Notes: generated from the letters alone by a model not told the origin. Positions 8,177 to 16,758 are shown, counted from the first letter of the stretch. The stretch is 64,000 nucleotides of DNA from Fumia sp045121595 (GCA_045121595.1 JBGVGI010000012.1:186001-250000), one strand, 5' to 3'. Translations and numbers: made by a program.

Positions 8177-9047
8177 GGCGAGTCCTCCTTTTTTTAAGGT
8201 AAGCCCTTAAGGTGGGAATGCAAATTGCTATTGCAACAAGCACTGCAGAGAGAAGTTTTAAGTCCCCTGCCTCAAAGCCTATACGCAAAGCAACGGTGAG
8301 AATAAATCTGTAAAGCACCGCACCAACCGAAACCGCAATAAGATTTCGCAAGATGGATTTTCTGCCGAAAATCGCTTCACCTACGATAATGGAAGCAAGA
8401 CCTATTACCATAGTACCGATACCACCGCTTACGTCGGAAAATCCCTGATACTGTGCAAGGACTGCCCCCGATAAAGCAACGAGTGCGTTGGCAATACCAA
8501 GTCCCATAATTTTCATAGCATCGGCATTTATTGAAGATGCGCGTACCATATCCTCGTTGTCACCCGTCGCACGAAGTGACATACCGAGCTGAGTTTTTAA
8601 GAAAAGATGGATTGCGATTGTAAAGAGAACAAGAATTAATGCAATCACAACAAGGTTTGTTGTGTCACCCAGAAAAGCCTCAACGTAAGAGAAGATACTC
8701 TTTTTATCAAAGAGTGAGAGATTGGGTTTCTGCATAATTCTCAAGTTAACGGAATAAAGTGCCGTCATCGTAAGGATACCGGCTAAGATTGGCTGAAACT
8801 TCATTTTGGTCTGCAAAAATCCGGTAACGCATCCGGCTAAAGCACCTGCGAATATCGAAATCAATATACCTAAAAGCGGATATCCATTAAAGGCAAAGAT
8901 TGCCGAAACCGAAGTACCCAAAGTAAAAGTACCGTCAACTGTAAGGTCTGGGATATTAAGCACCCTGAAGGAGATAAAGATACCCACCGCCATTATGGCG
9001 TAGATAAGTCCCTGCTCCAGTGCCCCCTGAAGAATAGATAAAGACAT
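8169..9047 (-). CDS. trpY: Predicted tryptophan ABC transporter, permease
   Basis: Hydrophobic protein of 292 residues with about 8-9 membrane segments, of the branched-chain/COG4120 permease type. It starts at residues MSLSILQGALEQGLIYAIMA and has a cytoplasmic coupling region with the family-typical stretch LRATGDNEDMVRASS near 180-195. The Arg/Lys-rich tail LKKRRTRRA is cytoplasmic. It lies between the substrate-binding lipoprotein (12-bp gap) and the ATPase (8-bp overlap), giving a complete three-component importer in one operon. Confidence 0.82.
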   Translation of the reverse strand: MSLSILQGALEQGLIYAIMAVGIFISFRVLNIPDLTVDGTFTLGTSVSAIFAFNGYPLLGILISIFAGALAGCVTGFLQTKMKFQPILAGILTMTALYSVNLRIMQKPNLSLFDKKSIFSYVEAFLGDTTNLVVIALILVLFTIAIHLFLKTQLGMSLRATGDNEDMVRASSINADAMKIMGLGIANALVALSGAVLAQYQGFSDVSGGIGTMVIGLASIIVGEAIFGRKSILRNLIAVSVGAVLYRFILTVALRIGFEAGDLKLLSAVLVAIAICIPTLRAYLKKRRTRRA

Positions 9048-9059
9048 TTAAAAAACCTC

Positions 9060-10037
9060 TTATTTCATTATAACTGTTTTTTCTGCGTTTAAGATTTCGT
9101 CAGCAACTGTAACACCGATTTCGTTTGCAGTAGTTTCGTTGATGTATGTGTTAAGGTCATCAGCGAATACCATAACGGGGATATCAGCAACTGCAGTACC
9201 TTTAAGTACCATATCGGTCATATTTGCAGTTTCTTTACCAAGGTCTGTGTAGTCGATACCAACTGTAGCAAAACCGCCATCGGAAACCATCGAGTCAGCA
9301 CCTGTGTAAACGGGAATTTTCTTTTCTCTTGTAACTTTTGTCACAACTGCCATAGCACTTGCGATTGTGTTATCGTTGGGAGCAAAGATAATATCAACCT
9401 GGTCAGCCAAAACTTCTGTTGCGGTCTGTACTTCGGAAGTATTTGTAGCAACACCTTCGATTACTTCGATACCTTTTGCCTCGGCAAAGGCTTTTGTTTT
9501 CTGCAAATTGGATTCGGAGTTTGCTTCACCTGTGTTGTAAAGGAAGCCTAACTTCTTAACGTCGGGAGTAACAGAAAGAGCAAAATCAAGAATCTTTTCA
9601 ACCTGAACTGCATCGGAAGTACCCGTGATATTTTTATCAGGTTTTGCCATATCGGTTACAAGGCCTGCCGCAACGGGATCTGTTACTGCAGAGAAGATAA
9701 CGGGGATCTTGTCTGCAACTGTTGCTGCTGCCTGAGCAGTGGGAGTAGCGATTGCAACGATTACGTCAACTTCGTCGCCTGCAAAGCTCTGGATAATGGT
9801 GTTTAAGTTATTCTGATCACCCTGAGCGGACTTATACTGCACTTCGCAGTTTTCACCTTCAACGTAACCCAAAGTTTCAAGTTGTGCTTTAAAGCTGTCA
9901 CGGATGCTGTCTAACGATTTGTGTTCAACGATCTGTACTACGCCGATTTTTGTCATATCGGTTGTGTTGCCCCCACAGGAAGCAAAAAGTGTTGCAGTCA
10001 AAACTGCAGTGAGCAAAAGACTAACTAATTTTTTCAT
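9060..10037 (-). CDS. trpX: Predicted tryptophan ABC transporter, substrate-binding lipoprotein
   Basis: ABC_sub_bind (COG2984) protein of about 325 residues with a lipoprotein signal: KK, hydrophobic core and lipobox FASC, so it is anchored outside the membrane. The body has the two-lobe fold pattern with MTKIGVVQIVEHKSLDSIRD and VIFSAVTDPVAAGLV. I placed the start at the ATG at 10037, since the upstream in-frame GTG lies inside the ribosome site AAAGGTGATT. As first gene of the operon it directly follows the T-box leader, so transcription is expected to rise when tRNA-Trp is uncharged. Confidence 0.83.
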   Translation of the reverse strand: MKKLVSLLLTAVLTATLFASCGGNTTDMTKIGVVQIVEHKSLDSIRDSFKAQLETLGYVEGENCEVQYKSAQGDQNNLNTIIQSFAGDEVDVIVAIATPTAQAAATVADKIPVIFSAVTDPVAAGLVTDMAKPDKNITGTSDAVQVEKILDFALSVTPDVKKLGFLYNTGEANSESNLQKTKAFAEAKGIEVIEGVATNTSEVQTATEVLADQVDIIFAPNDNTIASAMAVVTKVTREKKIPVYTGADSMVSDGGFATVGIDYTDLGKETANMTDMVLKGTAVADIPVMVFADDLNTYINETTANEIGVTVADEILNAEKTVIMK

Positions 10038-10080
10038 AATAATCACCTTTCAATATTAAAATTTTAATTAAAAACAAAAT

Positions 10081-10412
10081 AAAAAACACCCGTCACTCAG
10101 ACTTTTCGTCCAAGGACAAGTGCAAATCACCTGCGGTACCACCTTGTTTGGTATAAAAATACCCACCTCACAGAATGCAAACACATTCTTTGCCCTTTAA
10201 CGGTGGCTTTCCGTCGTATCATACTAAGCAATAGGCATAACCGACAAATTCAAACCAGCCTGAAGTTATTCAAAATTCGGCTTTTTCTACGTTGTCGGGC
10301 TAAGCTTTTCCGTACGCCCTCAGGGGTCCATTTGTCCGCTCCGCTTTCTGTCAGGCTCCCAGCTACCCCGACTCTCTGTGAGTGCGCTTTCGGTTTTATC
10401 TCCCCATCAATG
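10081..10412 (-). ncRNA. T-box leader with Trp (UGG) specifier
   Basis: On the minus strand the hallmark T-box sequence AAGGTGGTACCGCAG occurs at 10131-10145, followed by a GC-rich stem and a run of six T at 10081-10086 (terminator). Further upstream a Stem I-like region contains AGAGAGTCGGGGT pairing with GGACCCCTGAG; the specifier position reads UGG (complement of 10328-10330), preceded by CAAA and followed by A as in the family. This predicts binding of uncharged tRNA-Trp and antitermination of trpXYZ. The stretch between Stem I and the T-box also contains a copy of an interspersed repeat. T-box identity is firm, the specifier codon is likely. Confidence 0.9.
10258..10320. repeat. Interspersed repeat copy inside the T-box leader
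   Basis: About 44 bp (GCCTGAAGTTA through CGTTGTCGGGCT) match 60611-60653 with only a few differences, and similarity weakly extends to the GGGCG-containing flank. It lies directly 3' of Stem I in the leader, where its CCGACAA can pair with a TTGTCGG 50 nt further on. Confidence 0.6.
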
Positions 10413-10422
10413 GTTTAATTAC

Positions 10423-10451
10423 ACTTTAACACATTAAATTAAGTTTGTCAA
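10423..10451 (-). promoter_or_regulatory. Promoter of the T-box/trpXYZ transcript
   Basis: Perfect TTGACA and TAAAGT with 17-bp spacing on the minus strand, just upstream of Stem I. Its -35 box overlaps the -35 box of the divergent promoter. Confidence 0.75.
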
Positions 10452-10474
10452 TACTTTTTTAATAAATTTATGAT
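10445..10474 (+). promoter_or_regulatory. Promoter of the BspA-like surface protein gene
   Basis: TTGTCA and TATGAT with 18-bp spacing, about 45 bp ahead of the start codon. It shares the TTGTCAA sequence with the opposing trpXYZ promoter. Confidence 0.6.
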
Positions 10475-10522
10475 ACCATTATTATGCATAAGCATACATC
10501 CGCTTTTAAAAAGGAGGACAAA

Positions 10523-11209
10523 ATGAAAGATAAAACCTTAAAAATCGTTCTTGTAATCGCTTTTCTGCTACCAATACTCATTTTTATTGTAACTTTATTT
10601 TTGCCGTATCCATGTGAATACTACGAAATTGATTCCAGAAACCCGTACTTTGCTTCTTACAAAGGTGCACTCTATACAAAGAACTACAAGAAGCTTTTGT
10701 CTTACCCCAAAAATAAAGGAACAATTGAAATTCATCCCAATACTGAAGTCATTACGAAAAATGCTTTCAAAGATTACAGCATGAATACCACTATCGTAAT
10801 CCCCTGGGGTACTCTGGAAATTGAAGATGAAGCTTTTGGGTATACTGATGAAAGTATAACATTTGTAATTCCCGATACCGTAACAAAAGTAGGCAAACCA
10901 AGTCAGGAAAGAGAGGTAAGTCCAGGCAACTGGATTTATCCCACCTGGATTCCCTCCCGCAACAATCAGGTTGCATGGGATGAGTGGGTAATGAAACAAC
11001 CCCCGAAAGGTCCGGGCGACAGAAAAGGTCCCAACGAAGCCCCATACGATAATATCGCTTCCTACTACGGCATCAAACCCAATTCCTTCAAAACCTTTGA
11101 AAACGGAAAAACCTATTACTTTGACAGTAATTATAAAATGGTTACGGGTTTAAAAGAAATTGACGGAAAACAGTATTATTTCGATGAAAACGGAGCCCTC
11201 ACAGAATGA
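10523..11209 (+). CDS. Surface protein with BspA-type leucine-rich repeats and a C-terminal cell-wall-binding repeat
   Basis: Protein of 228 residues. Residues 5-28 form an N-terminal membrane anchor. The section 55-120 (ALYTKNYKKLLSYP, TEVITKNAFKDYSM, GTLEIEDEAFGY, ITFVIPDTVTKV) follows the BspA/LRR_5 pattern. The last 35 residues (TYYFDSNYKMVTGL, KQYYFDENGALTE) match choline/glucan-binding wall repeats. The ATG at 10523 is preceded by AAGGAGGACAAA, so upstream in-frame ATG at 10484 is unlikely. Such proteins are displayed on the surface and bind matrix or glycans. The pairing of only a few LRRs with one and a half wall repeats makes it unusually small. Confidence 0.7.
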   Translation: MKDKTLKIVLVIAFLLPILIFIVTLFLPYPCEYYEIDSRNPYFASYKGALYTKNYKKLLSYPKNKGTIEIHPNTEVITKNAFKDYSMNTTIVIPWGTLEIEDEAFGYTDESITFVIPDTVTKVGKPSQEREVSPGNWIYPTWIPSRNNQVAWDEWVMKQPPKGPGDRKGPNEAPYDNIASYYGIKPNSFKTFENGKTYYFDSNYKMVTGLKEIDGKQYYFDENGALTE

Positions 11210-11210
11210 A

Positions 11211-11238
11211 AAAATCCCGTGTTTTTACACGGGATTTT
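11211..11238. terminator. Bidirectional intrinsic terminator
   Basis: A perfect 12-bp stem (AAAATCCCGTGT / ACACGGGATTTT) with a TTTT loop lies between convergent genes and can serve both. Confidence 0.88.
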
Positions 11239-11773
11239 TCTTATGTAAATAACATTCTTCATCGTGAGAATAGATAATCCCCACCGCCTGAAGATAAGAG
11301 TAAATTATCACAGAACCCACAAACTTCATTCCCCTTTTCTGCAAATCGGCAGAAATCGCATCGGACAAATCATTTGTGGTTTTGTCGGTTTCATAGATAA
11401 TCTTACCATATGTAAACGTCTTTAAATAATCATAAAACGAGCCATATTCGCAAACAATCTCTTTAAAGATTTTACTGTTATTTATACTTGCGTTTATCTT
11501 CAGTTTATTCCTGATGATATCCTTGTTATCAAGTAATTCTTTAATCTTTTCGTCATCATACAAACACACTTTGTCGATATCAAAATCATCATACGCTTTT
11601 TTAAAGCTTTCGCGTTTATTCAGGACACATTCCCACGAAAGCCCCGCCTGAAAAGATTCAAGGATTAACATTTCATATAAATACTGATCATCAAAGCAAG
11701 GCTTACACCACTCGTTGTCGTGGTACTCAACGTACAAGGGATTTTTAAGATTACACCATTTACATCTTTTCAT
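11225..11773 (-). CDS. tag: DNA-3-methyladenine glycosylase I
   Basis: Protein of 182 residues of the Tag family, which removes 3-methyladenine from alkylated DNA. Zinc-site residues are visible at both ends: Cys4 and His18 (KRCKWCN, EYHDNEW) and the C-terminal HDEEC. The catalytic pocket motif ESFQAGLSW is present. Length matches the ~185-residue family. I start at the ATG at 11773, where homology begins; the open frame continues into the 3' end of the upstream gene without a ribosome site. It follows the VanY gene by 4 bp and is likely co-transcribed with it. Confidence 0.92.
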   Translation of the reverse strand: MKRCKWCNLKNPLYVEYHDNEWCKPCFDDQYLYEMLILESFQAGLSWECVLNKRESFKKAYDDFDIDKVCLYDDEKIKELLDNKDIIRNKLKINASINNSKIFKEIVCEYGSFYDYLKTFTYGKIIYETDKTTNDLSDAISADLQKRGMKFVGSVIIYSYLQAVGIIYSHDEECYLHKKNPV

Positions 11774-11777
11774 ATTT

Positions 11778-12758
11778 TTAGTACGAATAAACAGACGTAA
11801 TGCCCAAAAATTCTTCAAGACAAAGTCCGCTATTATGCACTTCGGTTGCCTTTTCTACACCTAAATATCTCACGTGCCACGGCTCGTAAATATATCCCGT
11901 TATATGTTCCTTGCCCTTGGGGTATCTTACAATAAATCCGTATTTATATGAGTTTTCTGCAATCCATTTGGCTTCAGGTGTGTTCGCAAAGGAGTTTGCA
12001 GTGGAGTTTAAGTCAACTGCAAGTCCAGTCTGATGCTCGGAATGTCCGGGACGCGCAGAATAAGTATCCGCCGCTTTTTTGCCGTCTCTTGCAACGTAGT
12101 TATTGTATAATTCCTTTTGTCTGTTGTAGCTTCTGAAACCCGATGTTATAAAAAGCTTTATACCATCCTGTTTTGCCGCTTCAAACATAACATTAAGCTG
12201 AGAGTTTACTTCGGAATCAAGCCCGGGGTTATAGTCTGAGGGCAAAGCATAAGTTTTGTTTGCAATAAGTATTCCGTCTATATAAGTACACTTAGGTTCG
12301 GGATTAACAGTTACGTTTACAGTAGCAGAAACGTCCATATTATCGGTGGAGGTTACAGTAACAACACAGTTACCTTCACTCACACCCTTGATGTTTCCGT
12401 ATTGGTCAACAGTTGCAACAGAACTATCCGAGCTTTTCCATATTTCGCCCTTATCGGTAGCATTATTTGGCGCCATTGTAACGATAGGCATCGTTTTGTT
12501 TCCGATATTAAGTGTTACGTCATAAGTAGTGAGAGTAATACCCGTAACAGATACGTGCTCTGCAACTGATTCAGGGCTTTCTTCTGAAACTTCTTCTGAA
12601 ATTTCTTCACTTGATTCTTCTGAAACTTCAGAAATCAAAGACTCTTCCGACACAACTGAAATTTCTTCAAAGGTTTCTTCAGTGTCCTTTTTATGACCGA
12701 TAACAAATAAAAGAGACACTACAACGGCAACAACCAAAAGCAATAATATTTTCTTCAT
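11778..12758 (-). CDS. VanY-type D-alanyl-D-alanine carboxypeptidase with a BIG2 domain
   Basis: Exported protein of 326 residues. It has an N-terminal membrane anchor, a low-complexity Ser/Glu stretch at about 34-70 (repeats such as SEESSEEISEEVSEE), a bacterial Ig-like (BIG2) domain at about 72-155 (VSVTGITLTTYDVTLNIG), and a C-terminal VanY/LAS peptidase. The zinc motif SEHQTGLAVDL and EPWHVRYLG give the SxHxxGxAxD and HxxH-like ligands. The start at 12758 is spaced 9 nt from AAAGGAAG. It trims the terminal D-Ala from stem peptides. The acidic spacer probably spans the cell wall. Confidence 0.88.
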   Translation of the reverse strand: MKKILLLLVVAVVVSLLFVIGHKKDTEETFEEISVVSEESLISEVSEESSEEISEEVSEESPESVAEHVSVTGITLTTYDVTLNIGNKTMPIVTMAPNNATDKGEIWKSSDSSVATVDQYGNIKGVSEGNCVVTVTSTDNMDVSATVNVTVNPEPKCTYIDGILIANKTYALPSDYNPGLDSEVNSQLNVMFEAAKQDGIKLFITSGFRSYNRQKELYNNYVARDGKKAADTYSARPGHSEHQTGLAVDLNSTANSFANTPEAKWIAENSYKYGFIVRYPKGKEHITGYIYEPWHVRYLGVEKATEVHNSGLCLEEFLGITSVYSY

Positions 12759-12794
12759 TATCATAAACTTCCTTTATAAATAAAATCCCATTTC

Positions 12795-13424
12795 TTATAT
12801 TCCAATAGGTTTATCTGTATACATTTCTTCTCGATACTCAAGCTTTTCGTCAATACCAAGTTCAGGTAAAACAAATGAAAGAACCTGATTTGTAAAAGCC
12901 TCTGTTCCCTGAGGTGTATAGTAATGAACTGCATCCGAATGTGATTCTTCCGGAAGTGTTGCAGAAAGGGCATACAAATCATTAACCTTAAAACCATATT
13001 TTTTAACAATCCCGACAGCAACTTCGTTGTATTTTTCTATTTCCTCATTGTAGCGTTTAAAATCTTTGCTCATTTTTTCAGAAAGCACCTTTGTAGAAGT
13101 CGCAAATATTACACGGGCATTGGGACACAGCTTCTTGATTCTGATGCATATTCTTTCTATATAATATCCATATACATCCAAAGGAGTATGAGGTTCTTCT
13201 TCAAATAATCTTAAAGAATCCCAAAGTCCCGCATTCCAATGAACAACGTCTATATTCTCACCCTTTATATCTTTTAAATACTCATGAAAATATCTTAAAA
13301 CATATGAAGCAAAACGGCAATTTTCATCAGGGAAAATAACGTTAACCTTACCTTCTAAGGTCTTTTTTACTGACTTATCATATCCCATACGAATTGAGTC
13401 CCCGATTAACAGTAAATTTTTCAT
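12795..13424 (-). CDS. SGNH/GDSL-family hydrolase, cytosolic
   Basis: Protein of 209 residues with block I LLLIGDSIRMGY (nucleophile Ser), block II/III WNAGLWD and block V DAVHYYTPQG (catalytic Asp and His). No signal peptide is visible. Neighbours are a beta-glucosidase upstream and a wall peptidase downstream. The GH3 context suggests deacetylation or de-esterification of imported plant oligosaccharides, which is an inference. A 52-bp gap separates it from the GH3 gene and they may share a transcript. Confidence 0.85.
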   Translation of the reverse strand: MKNLLLIGDSIRMGYDKSVKKTLEGKVNVIFPDENCRFASYVLRYFHEYLKDIKGENIDVVHWNAGLWDSLRLFEEEPHTPLDVYGYYIERICIRIKKLCPNARVIFATSTKVLSEKMSKDFKRYNEEIEKYNEVAVGIVKKYGFKVNDLYALSATLPEESHSDAVHYYTPQGTEAFTNQVLSFVLPELGIDEKLEYREEMYTDKPIGI

Positions 13425-13476
13425 TTTACATCATCCTTTATTATGTATTTTCTTTTTCATCAAATTTCGATGTTTA

Positions 13477-15570
13477 TCAGTTAAAATCCAGATACTCAGT
13501 AGTTGTAAAATGAATATCTCGGCTGGAGGAACCGATTTCCACCCTGAAATCTCCGGGTTCAAAAATCTTATTACCGCGTCCGTCATAGAAAGACAAATCT
13601 TCTTTTGTAAGCTTTAATGTAACAGTTTCTGTTTTTCCTTTAGCTACAAATACTTTTTCAAAGGCTTTGAGTTCTTTAACAGGTCTTGACATACTTGCCA
13701 CAATATCCTGAATATAACACTGTGCAATTTCAAAGCCGTCAAACTCACCTTTGTTGTGAATATCAAAAGTAATTTCAAAAGCATCGGACTTTTTCTCACA
13801 GCGGAAATTATCGTATTCGTATTCGGTATAAGACAAGCCTTCACCAAACACGTACAAAGGTGTACTGATGCCGACAGTTGAAACGTAATTATGATGCTCA
13901 TAATAACCGCTTACAATGTACTCATTACGGTTGTGATTGTAGTGGATGGGAATCTGACCCGTGTATCTCGGGAAGGTAACGGGAAGCTTACCGCAGGGGT
14001 TAAAGTCACCGAACAAAATCTCTGCAGCTGCAAGTCCGCACATAGTTCCTCCGTGCCAAGCCCAGAGTACCGCGTCACAGTCGTCTAAAATATCACCAAA
14101 CGCCAATGGTCTGCCTGCGAAGAATACTGCAACGACCTTCTTATGATGCTTTTTAGCTTCTTTGATAGCTGCAATCTGATCTGCGGGCAACTCGATATTA
14201 GGCATAGTCTTACCTTCACCCGTTATCATCCAGTCTTCGCCCAACGCTACAAGACACACGTCACCATCTTCGGAATTAAGCAAAGTATTTTCTTTGCCGT
14301 TTACCGTTTTAACTCCCTCAAAGAAAGAAACCACGTCTTTTGCTTCACCGCTTGCGTGCCAGCTACCCATAAGGCTCTCTTTTTCCTCGGCATAAGGACC
14401 TGCTACAACAACCTTTTCGCCTTTTTTCAAAGGAAGCACTCCGTTATTTTTAAGGAGTACCATAGAATGTTCGCTCATTACTTTAGCTTTATCAAGATAT
14501 TCATCTGTAAGTATTTTATCGGAGGTATCACCCTCGTCTGTATACGGATGGTCAAAAAGTCCTACACGGAACTTAATGCGTAAAACACGGCGTACAGCCT
14601 CGTCAATAGTTTCCATTGTAACAAGGCCTTTATTTAAAGCTTCCTCAAGATGATCTCTATAAAGGCAGTCTACCATATCCATATCCACACCCGCATTAAT
14701 TGCAAGTACAGCAGAGGTAAAGTCATTATCCGATACGCCCTGACGATCGAGACGTTTGACAGCCTCCCAGTCACTGACCACAAAACCGTCAAAGCCGAGC
14801 TTTTCTCTCAAAACGTCGGTCAAATAATACTTATTTGCAGAAGCAGGTACACCGCTTATCTCGTTAAACGCACTCATTACCGTTGCAATACCTGAGTCCA
14901 CCGCTTCTTTAAAAGCAGGCAACGCTCTGTTGTGCATATTATAGTCAGACCATTCTGTGGGGTCCTTGTCGCGTCCACCCTGAGAAGCGCCGTAACCTAT
15001 GTAATGCTTTGCACATGCGGCAAGTTTACCTGGTTTTGACATATCGTCGCCCTGAATACCCTCTACAGACGCTTTTGCAACCATTCTGCCAAGAAGAGGA
15101 TCTTCACCGGGACATTCGATAATTCTTCCCCATCTGGGGTCAACGCAGACGTCAAGCATAGGAGTAAAAGTCCAGTGTACGCCGTCATAACTTGCTTCTT
15201 TTGACATAATGGAAGCCCCGTCACGAATCATATCATAATCCCAGGTAGCAGCCTGTGCCAACGGAATCGGGAAAATAGTTCTGCATCCGTGGATAATATC
15301 TCTGCCGTAAATCAAGGGAATGCCCAGACGGCTTTCCTCCATAGCGCATCTCTGCAAATCGTTTAACTCGGAAATCAAAAACTTTTCCTGCTCATCTTCA
15401 CCTGCAAGAGCAGTTGCGGACAGAATAACAGAGCCAAGTTTACCCTTACGCGCGAGATCCTTTAAGTAGGAAATTCTTTCCTCAGTTGCCTCAATAAACT
15501 CCTGATTAAGCTGGCCTGCTTTTTCCTCTAATGTCATCTTAGCAATAAGCTCATTAATTTTACGTTCCAC
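13477..15570 (-). CDS. Glycoside hydrolase family 3 beta-glucosidase/xylosidase
   Basis: Protein of 697 residues with the standard GH3 order: N-terminal TIM barrel (30-330), alpha/beta sandwich (370-560) and fibronectin type III-like C-terminal domain (600-690). The nucleophile is Asp267 in GFDGFVVSDW. AKHYIGYG and GRDIIHG are substrate-pocket motifs. There is no signal peptide, so it likely acts on imported beta-linked oligosaccharides. Acceptors could be cellobiose, xylobiose or related disaccharides; the sequence cannot decide. The start follows GAGGAGGAGTTTTT and a consensus promoter. Confidence 0.93.
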   Translation of the reverse strand: MERKINELIAKMTLEEKAGQLNQEFIEATEERISYLKDLARKGKLGSVILSATALAGEDEQEKFLISELNDLQRCAMEESRLGIPLIYGRDIIHGCRTIFPIPLAQAATWDYDMIRDGASIMSKEASYDGVHWTFTPMLDVCVDPRWGRIIECPGEDPLLGRMVAKASVEGIQGDDMSKPGKLAACAKHYIGYGASQGGRDKDPTEWSDYNMHNRALPAFKEAVDSGIATVMSAFNEISGVPASANKYYLTDVLREKLGFDGFVVSDWEAVKRLDRQGVSDNDFTSAVLAINAGVDMDMVDCLYRDHLEEALNKGLVTMETIDEAVRRVLRIKFRVGLFDHPYTDEGDTSDKILTDEYLDKAKVMSEHSMVLLKNNGVLPLKKGEKVVVAGPYAEEKESLMGSWHASGEAKDVVSFFEGVKTVNGKENTLLNSEDGDVCLVALGEDWMITGEGKTMPNIELPADQIAAIKEAKKHHKKVVAVFFAGRPLAFGDILDDCDAVLWAWHGGTMCGLAAAEILFGDFNPCGKLPVTFPRYTGQIPIHYNHNRNEYIVSGYYEHHNYVSTVGISTPLYVFGEGLSYTEYEYDNFRCEKKSDAFEITFDIHNKGEFDGFEIAQCYIQDIVASMSRPVKELKAFEKVFVAKGKTETVTLKLTKEDLSFYDGRGNKIFEPGDFRVEIGSSSRDIHFTTTEYLDFN

Positions 15571-15612
15571 AAAAACTCCTCCTCAGGGTAATTTTAAAAT
15601 ACAGTTATTTAC

Positions 15613-15641
15613 ATTTTACCATAAAAAAATCCCATTTTCAA
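15613..15641 (-). promoter_or_regulatory. Promoter of the GH3-SGNH unit
   Basis: TTGAAA and TAAAAT with 17-bp spacing on the minus strand, about 45 bp upstream of the GH3 start. Confidence 0.7.
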
Positions 15642-15650
15642 CAAATAAAA

Positions 15651-15675
15651 AAATCCCGACCTGGAGTCGGGATTT
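15651..15675 (-). terminator. Terminator of the YabE-like gene
   Basis: A 9-bp stem (AATCCCGAC / GTCGGGATT) with a 5-nt loop, followed on the minus strand by TTTTTTT. Confidence 0.85.
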
Positions 15676-15679
15676 TAAA

Positions 15680-16705
15680 TTAGCTTAATACGTATACGTC
15701 CATTTTCTTAGCACCAAATGCGCAGGATTCTTCGTAGGTATCGAAGAAGCAGTCAACTAAAACTCTGCCATCCATAAGTGCTGTACCTGTATCGGCTGCA
15801 ATTGCATATCCGTAGATAAACGAGCCGTCAGTGCTCTTGATAAAGAGCTTACTTCCGTAAGGAATAACCTTCGGGTTTACTGCAACGTGACCGACAATTG
15901 CGTATCGTCCACTTGCGGTTTTAGCACCTTTTCTTGCACTGTAAGCGGTAGCCTTACCTGTAAGTTTTTTAGTGTAATTAACGGGGTTACCGTTTTCGTC
16001 AAACTTAACGGATTCAGGAATAGCAAGAGGTGAAACGTGTGCAGACTTATCACCTGAAATCACGATTTTCGTTGTGGGTTGTTTGTCGATAGTTTCTTTC
16101 AAAATCTTCTGCTCTTCAACAACACCGTTTACAACGTGTTCCTTATAAAGAGTTGTTTTCTGTCCGTTTACGCCTTCCTGAACGACTTTCGTCTGTCCTT
16201 TTTTATAAAGGGGTGAACGTCTTGTCTGAGTTTCATAAGGAATCGTCACAGTTTCAGAACGTTCTCTGTCTCTTATAGTGGTAACCACGATAAGAGTGTC
16301 CTTTGTAACGTGTTCTGTAAGTGCGGGAGTAACGGTATCCTGCTGTTCAAGTACCACACCTGCACGTTTTAAAGCTTCTTCAACGGTTTCACCTTTCATA
16401 GGTGCCCATTTCTGCTCCCCGCCAACCTTAACGGATACGGGATAAGCTCTGTCAAGGGTAAGACCGTAAACCTGTTTGCGTTTGGGTTTATAGGTATAAG
16501 AGTCATATGTGCCAAGAGGGATATTGGCTTCTTTTAAAATATCTTCGGGTTTTTCAAGCTGAGTGTAAAGAATTCTCGTTTTGCCGTTATCGTAAACGTA
16601 AACGAGTCTGTGGAACGCGGTAACACTGCTGAAAAGTGAAGCCAAAGTAATTGCGATTAAAGTGAGAGCGACAGGTTTTACTAATCTTTTTATAATTGAT
16701 TTCAT
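15680..16705 (-). CDS. YabE-like exported protein with DUF348, G5 and 3D domains
   Basis: Protein of 341 residues with an N-terminal signal/anchor (1-31). Two DUF348 repeats (about 35-135) are followed by a G5 domain around 140-215 (VTIPYETQTRRSPLYKKG). A 3D domain closes the protein at about 245-340 (GKATAYSA, NPKVIPYGSKLFI, AADTGTALMDGRVLVD), whose three Asp residues are the presumed catalytic set shared with MltA-type lytic enzymes. Bacillus YabE and Rpf/Sps proteins of this class act on the wall during growth or germination. The upstream region is long and carries a strong promoter and several inverted repeats. Confidence 0.88.
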   Translation of the reverse strand: MKSIIKRLVKPVALTLIAITLASLFSSVTAFHRLVYVYDNGKTRILYTQLEKPEDILKEANIPLGTYDSYTYKPKRKQVYGLTLDRAYPVSVKVGGEQKWAPMKGETVEEALKRAGVVLEQQDTVTPALTEHVTKDTLIVVTTIRDRERSETVTIPYETQTRRSPLYKKGQTKVVQEGVNGQKTTLYKEHVVNGVVEEQKILKETIDKQPTTKIVISGDKSAHVSPLAIPESVKFDENGNPVNYTKKLTGKATAYSARKGAKTASGRYAIVGHVAVNPKVIPYGSKLFIKSTDGSFIYGYAIAADTGTALMDGRVLVDCFFDTYEESCAFGAKKMDVYVLS

Positions 16706-16733
16706 AAATACTCCTTTAAGCTCGTAAAAGATT

Positions 16734-16758
16734 ATCGGTCAATACATTTGTAACCGAT
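16734..16758 (-). promoter_or_regulatory. Inverted repeat at the start of the yabE-like mRNA
   Basis: ATCGGT and ACCGAT arms separated by 13 bp lie just downstream of the promoter -10 box and cover the expected transcription start. This could be an operator or a 5' stabilising hairpin. Confidence 0.45.

Noticed and set aside
10203..10418. Plus-strand open frame through the T-box leader
   Set aside because: The region is an RNA leader on the other strand; no ribosome site or family resemblance.
12761..13021. 86-residue open frame on the minus strand within the SGNH hydrolase gene
   Set aside because: It overlaps the SGNH gene in another frame, lacks a ribosome site and its composition is that of a shifted frame.
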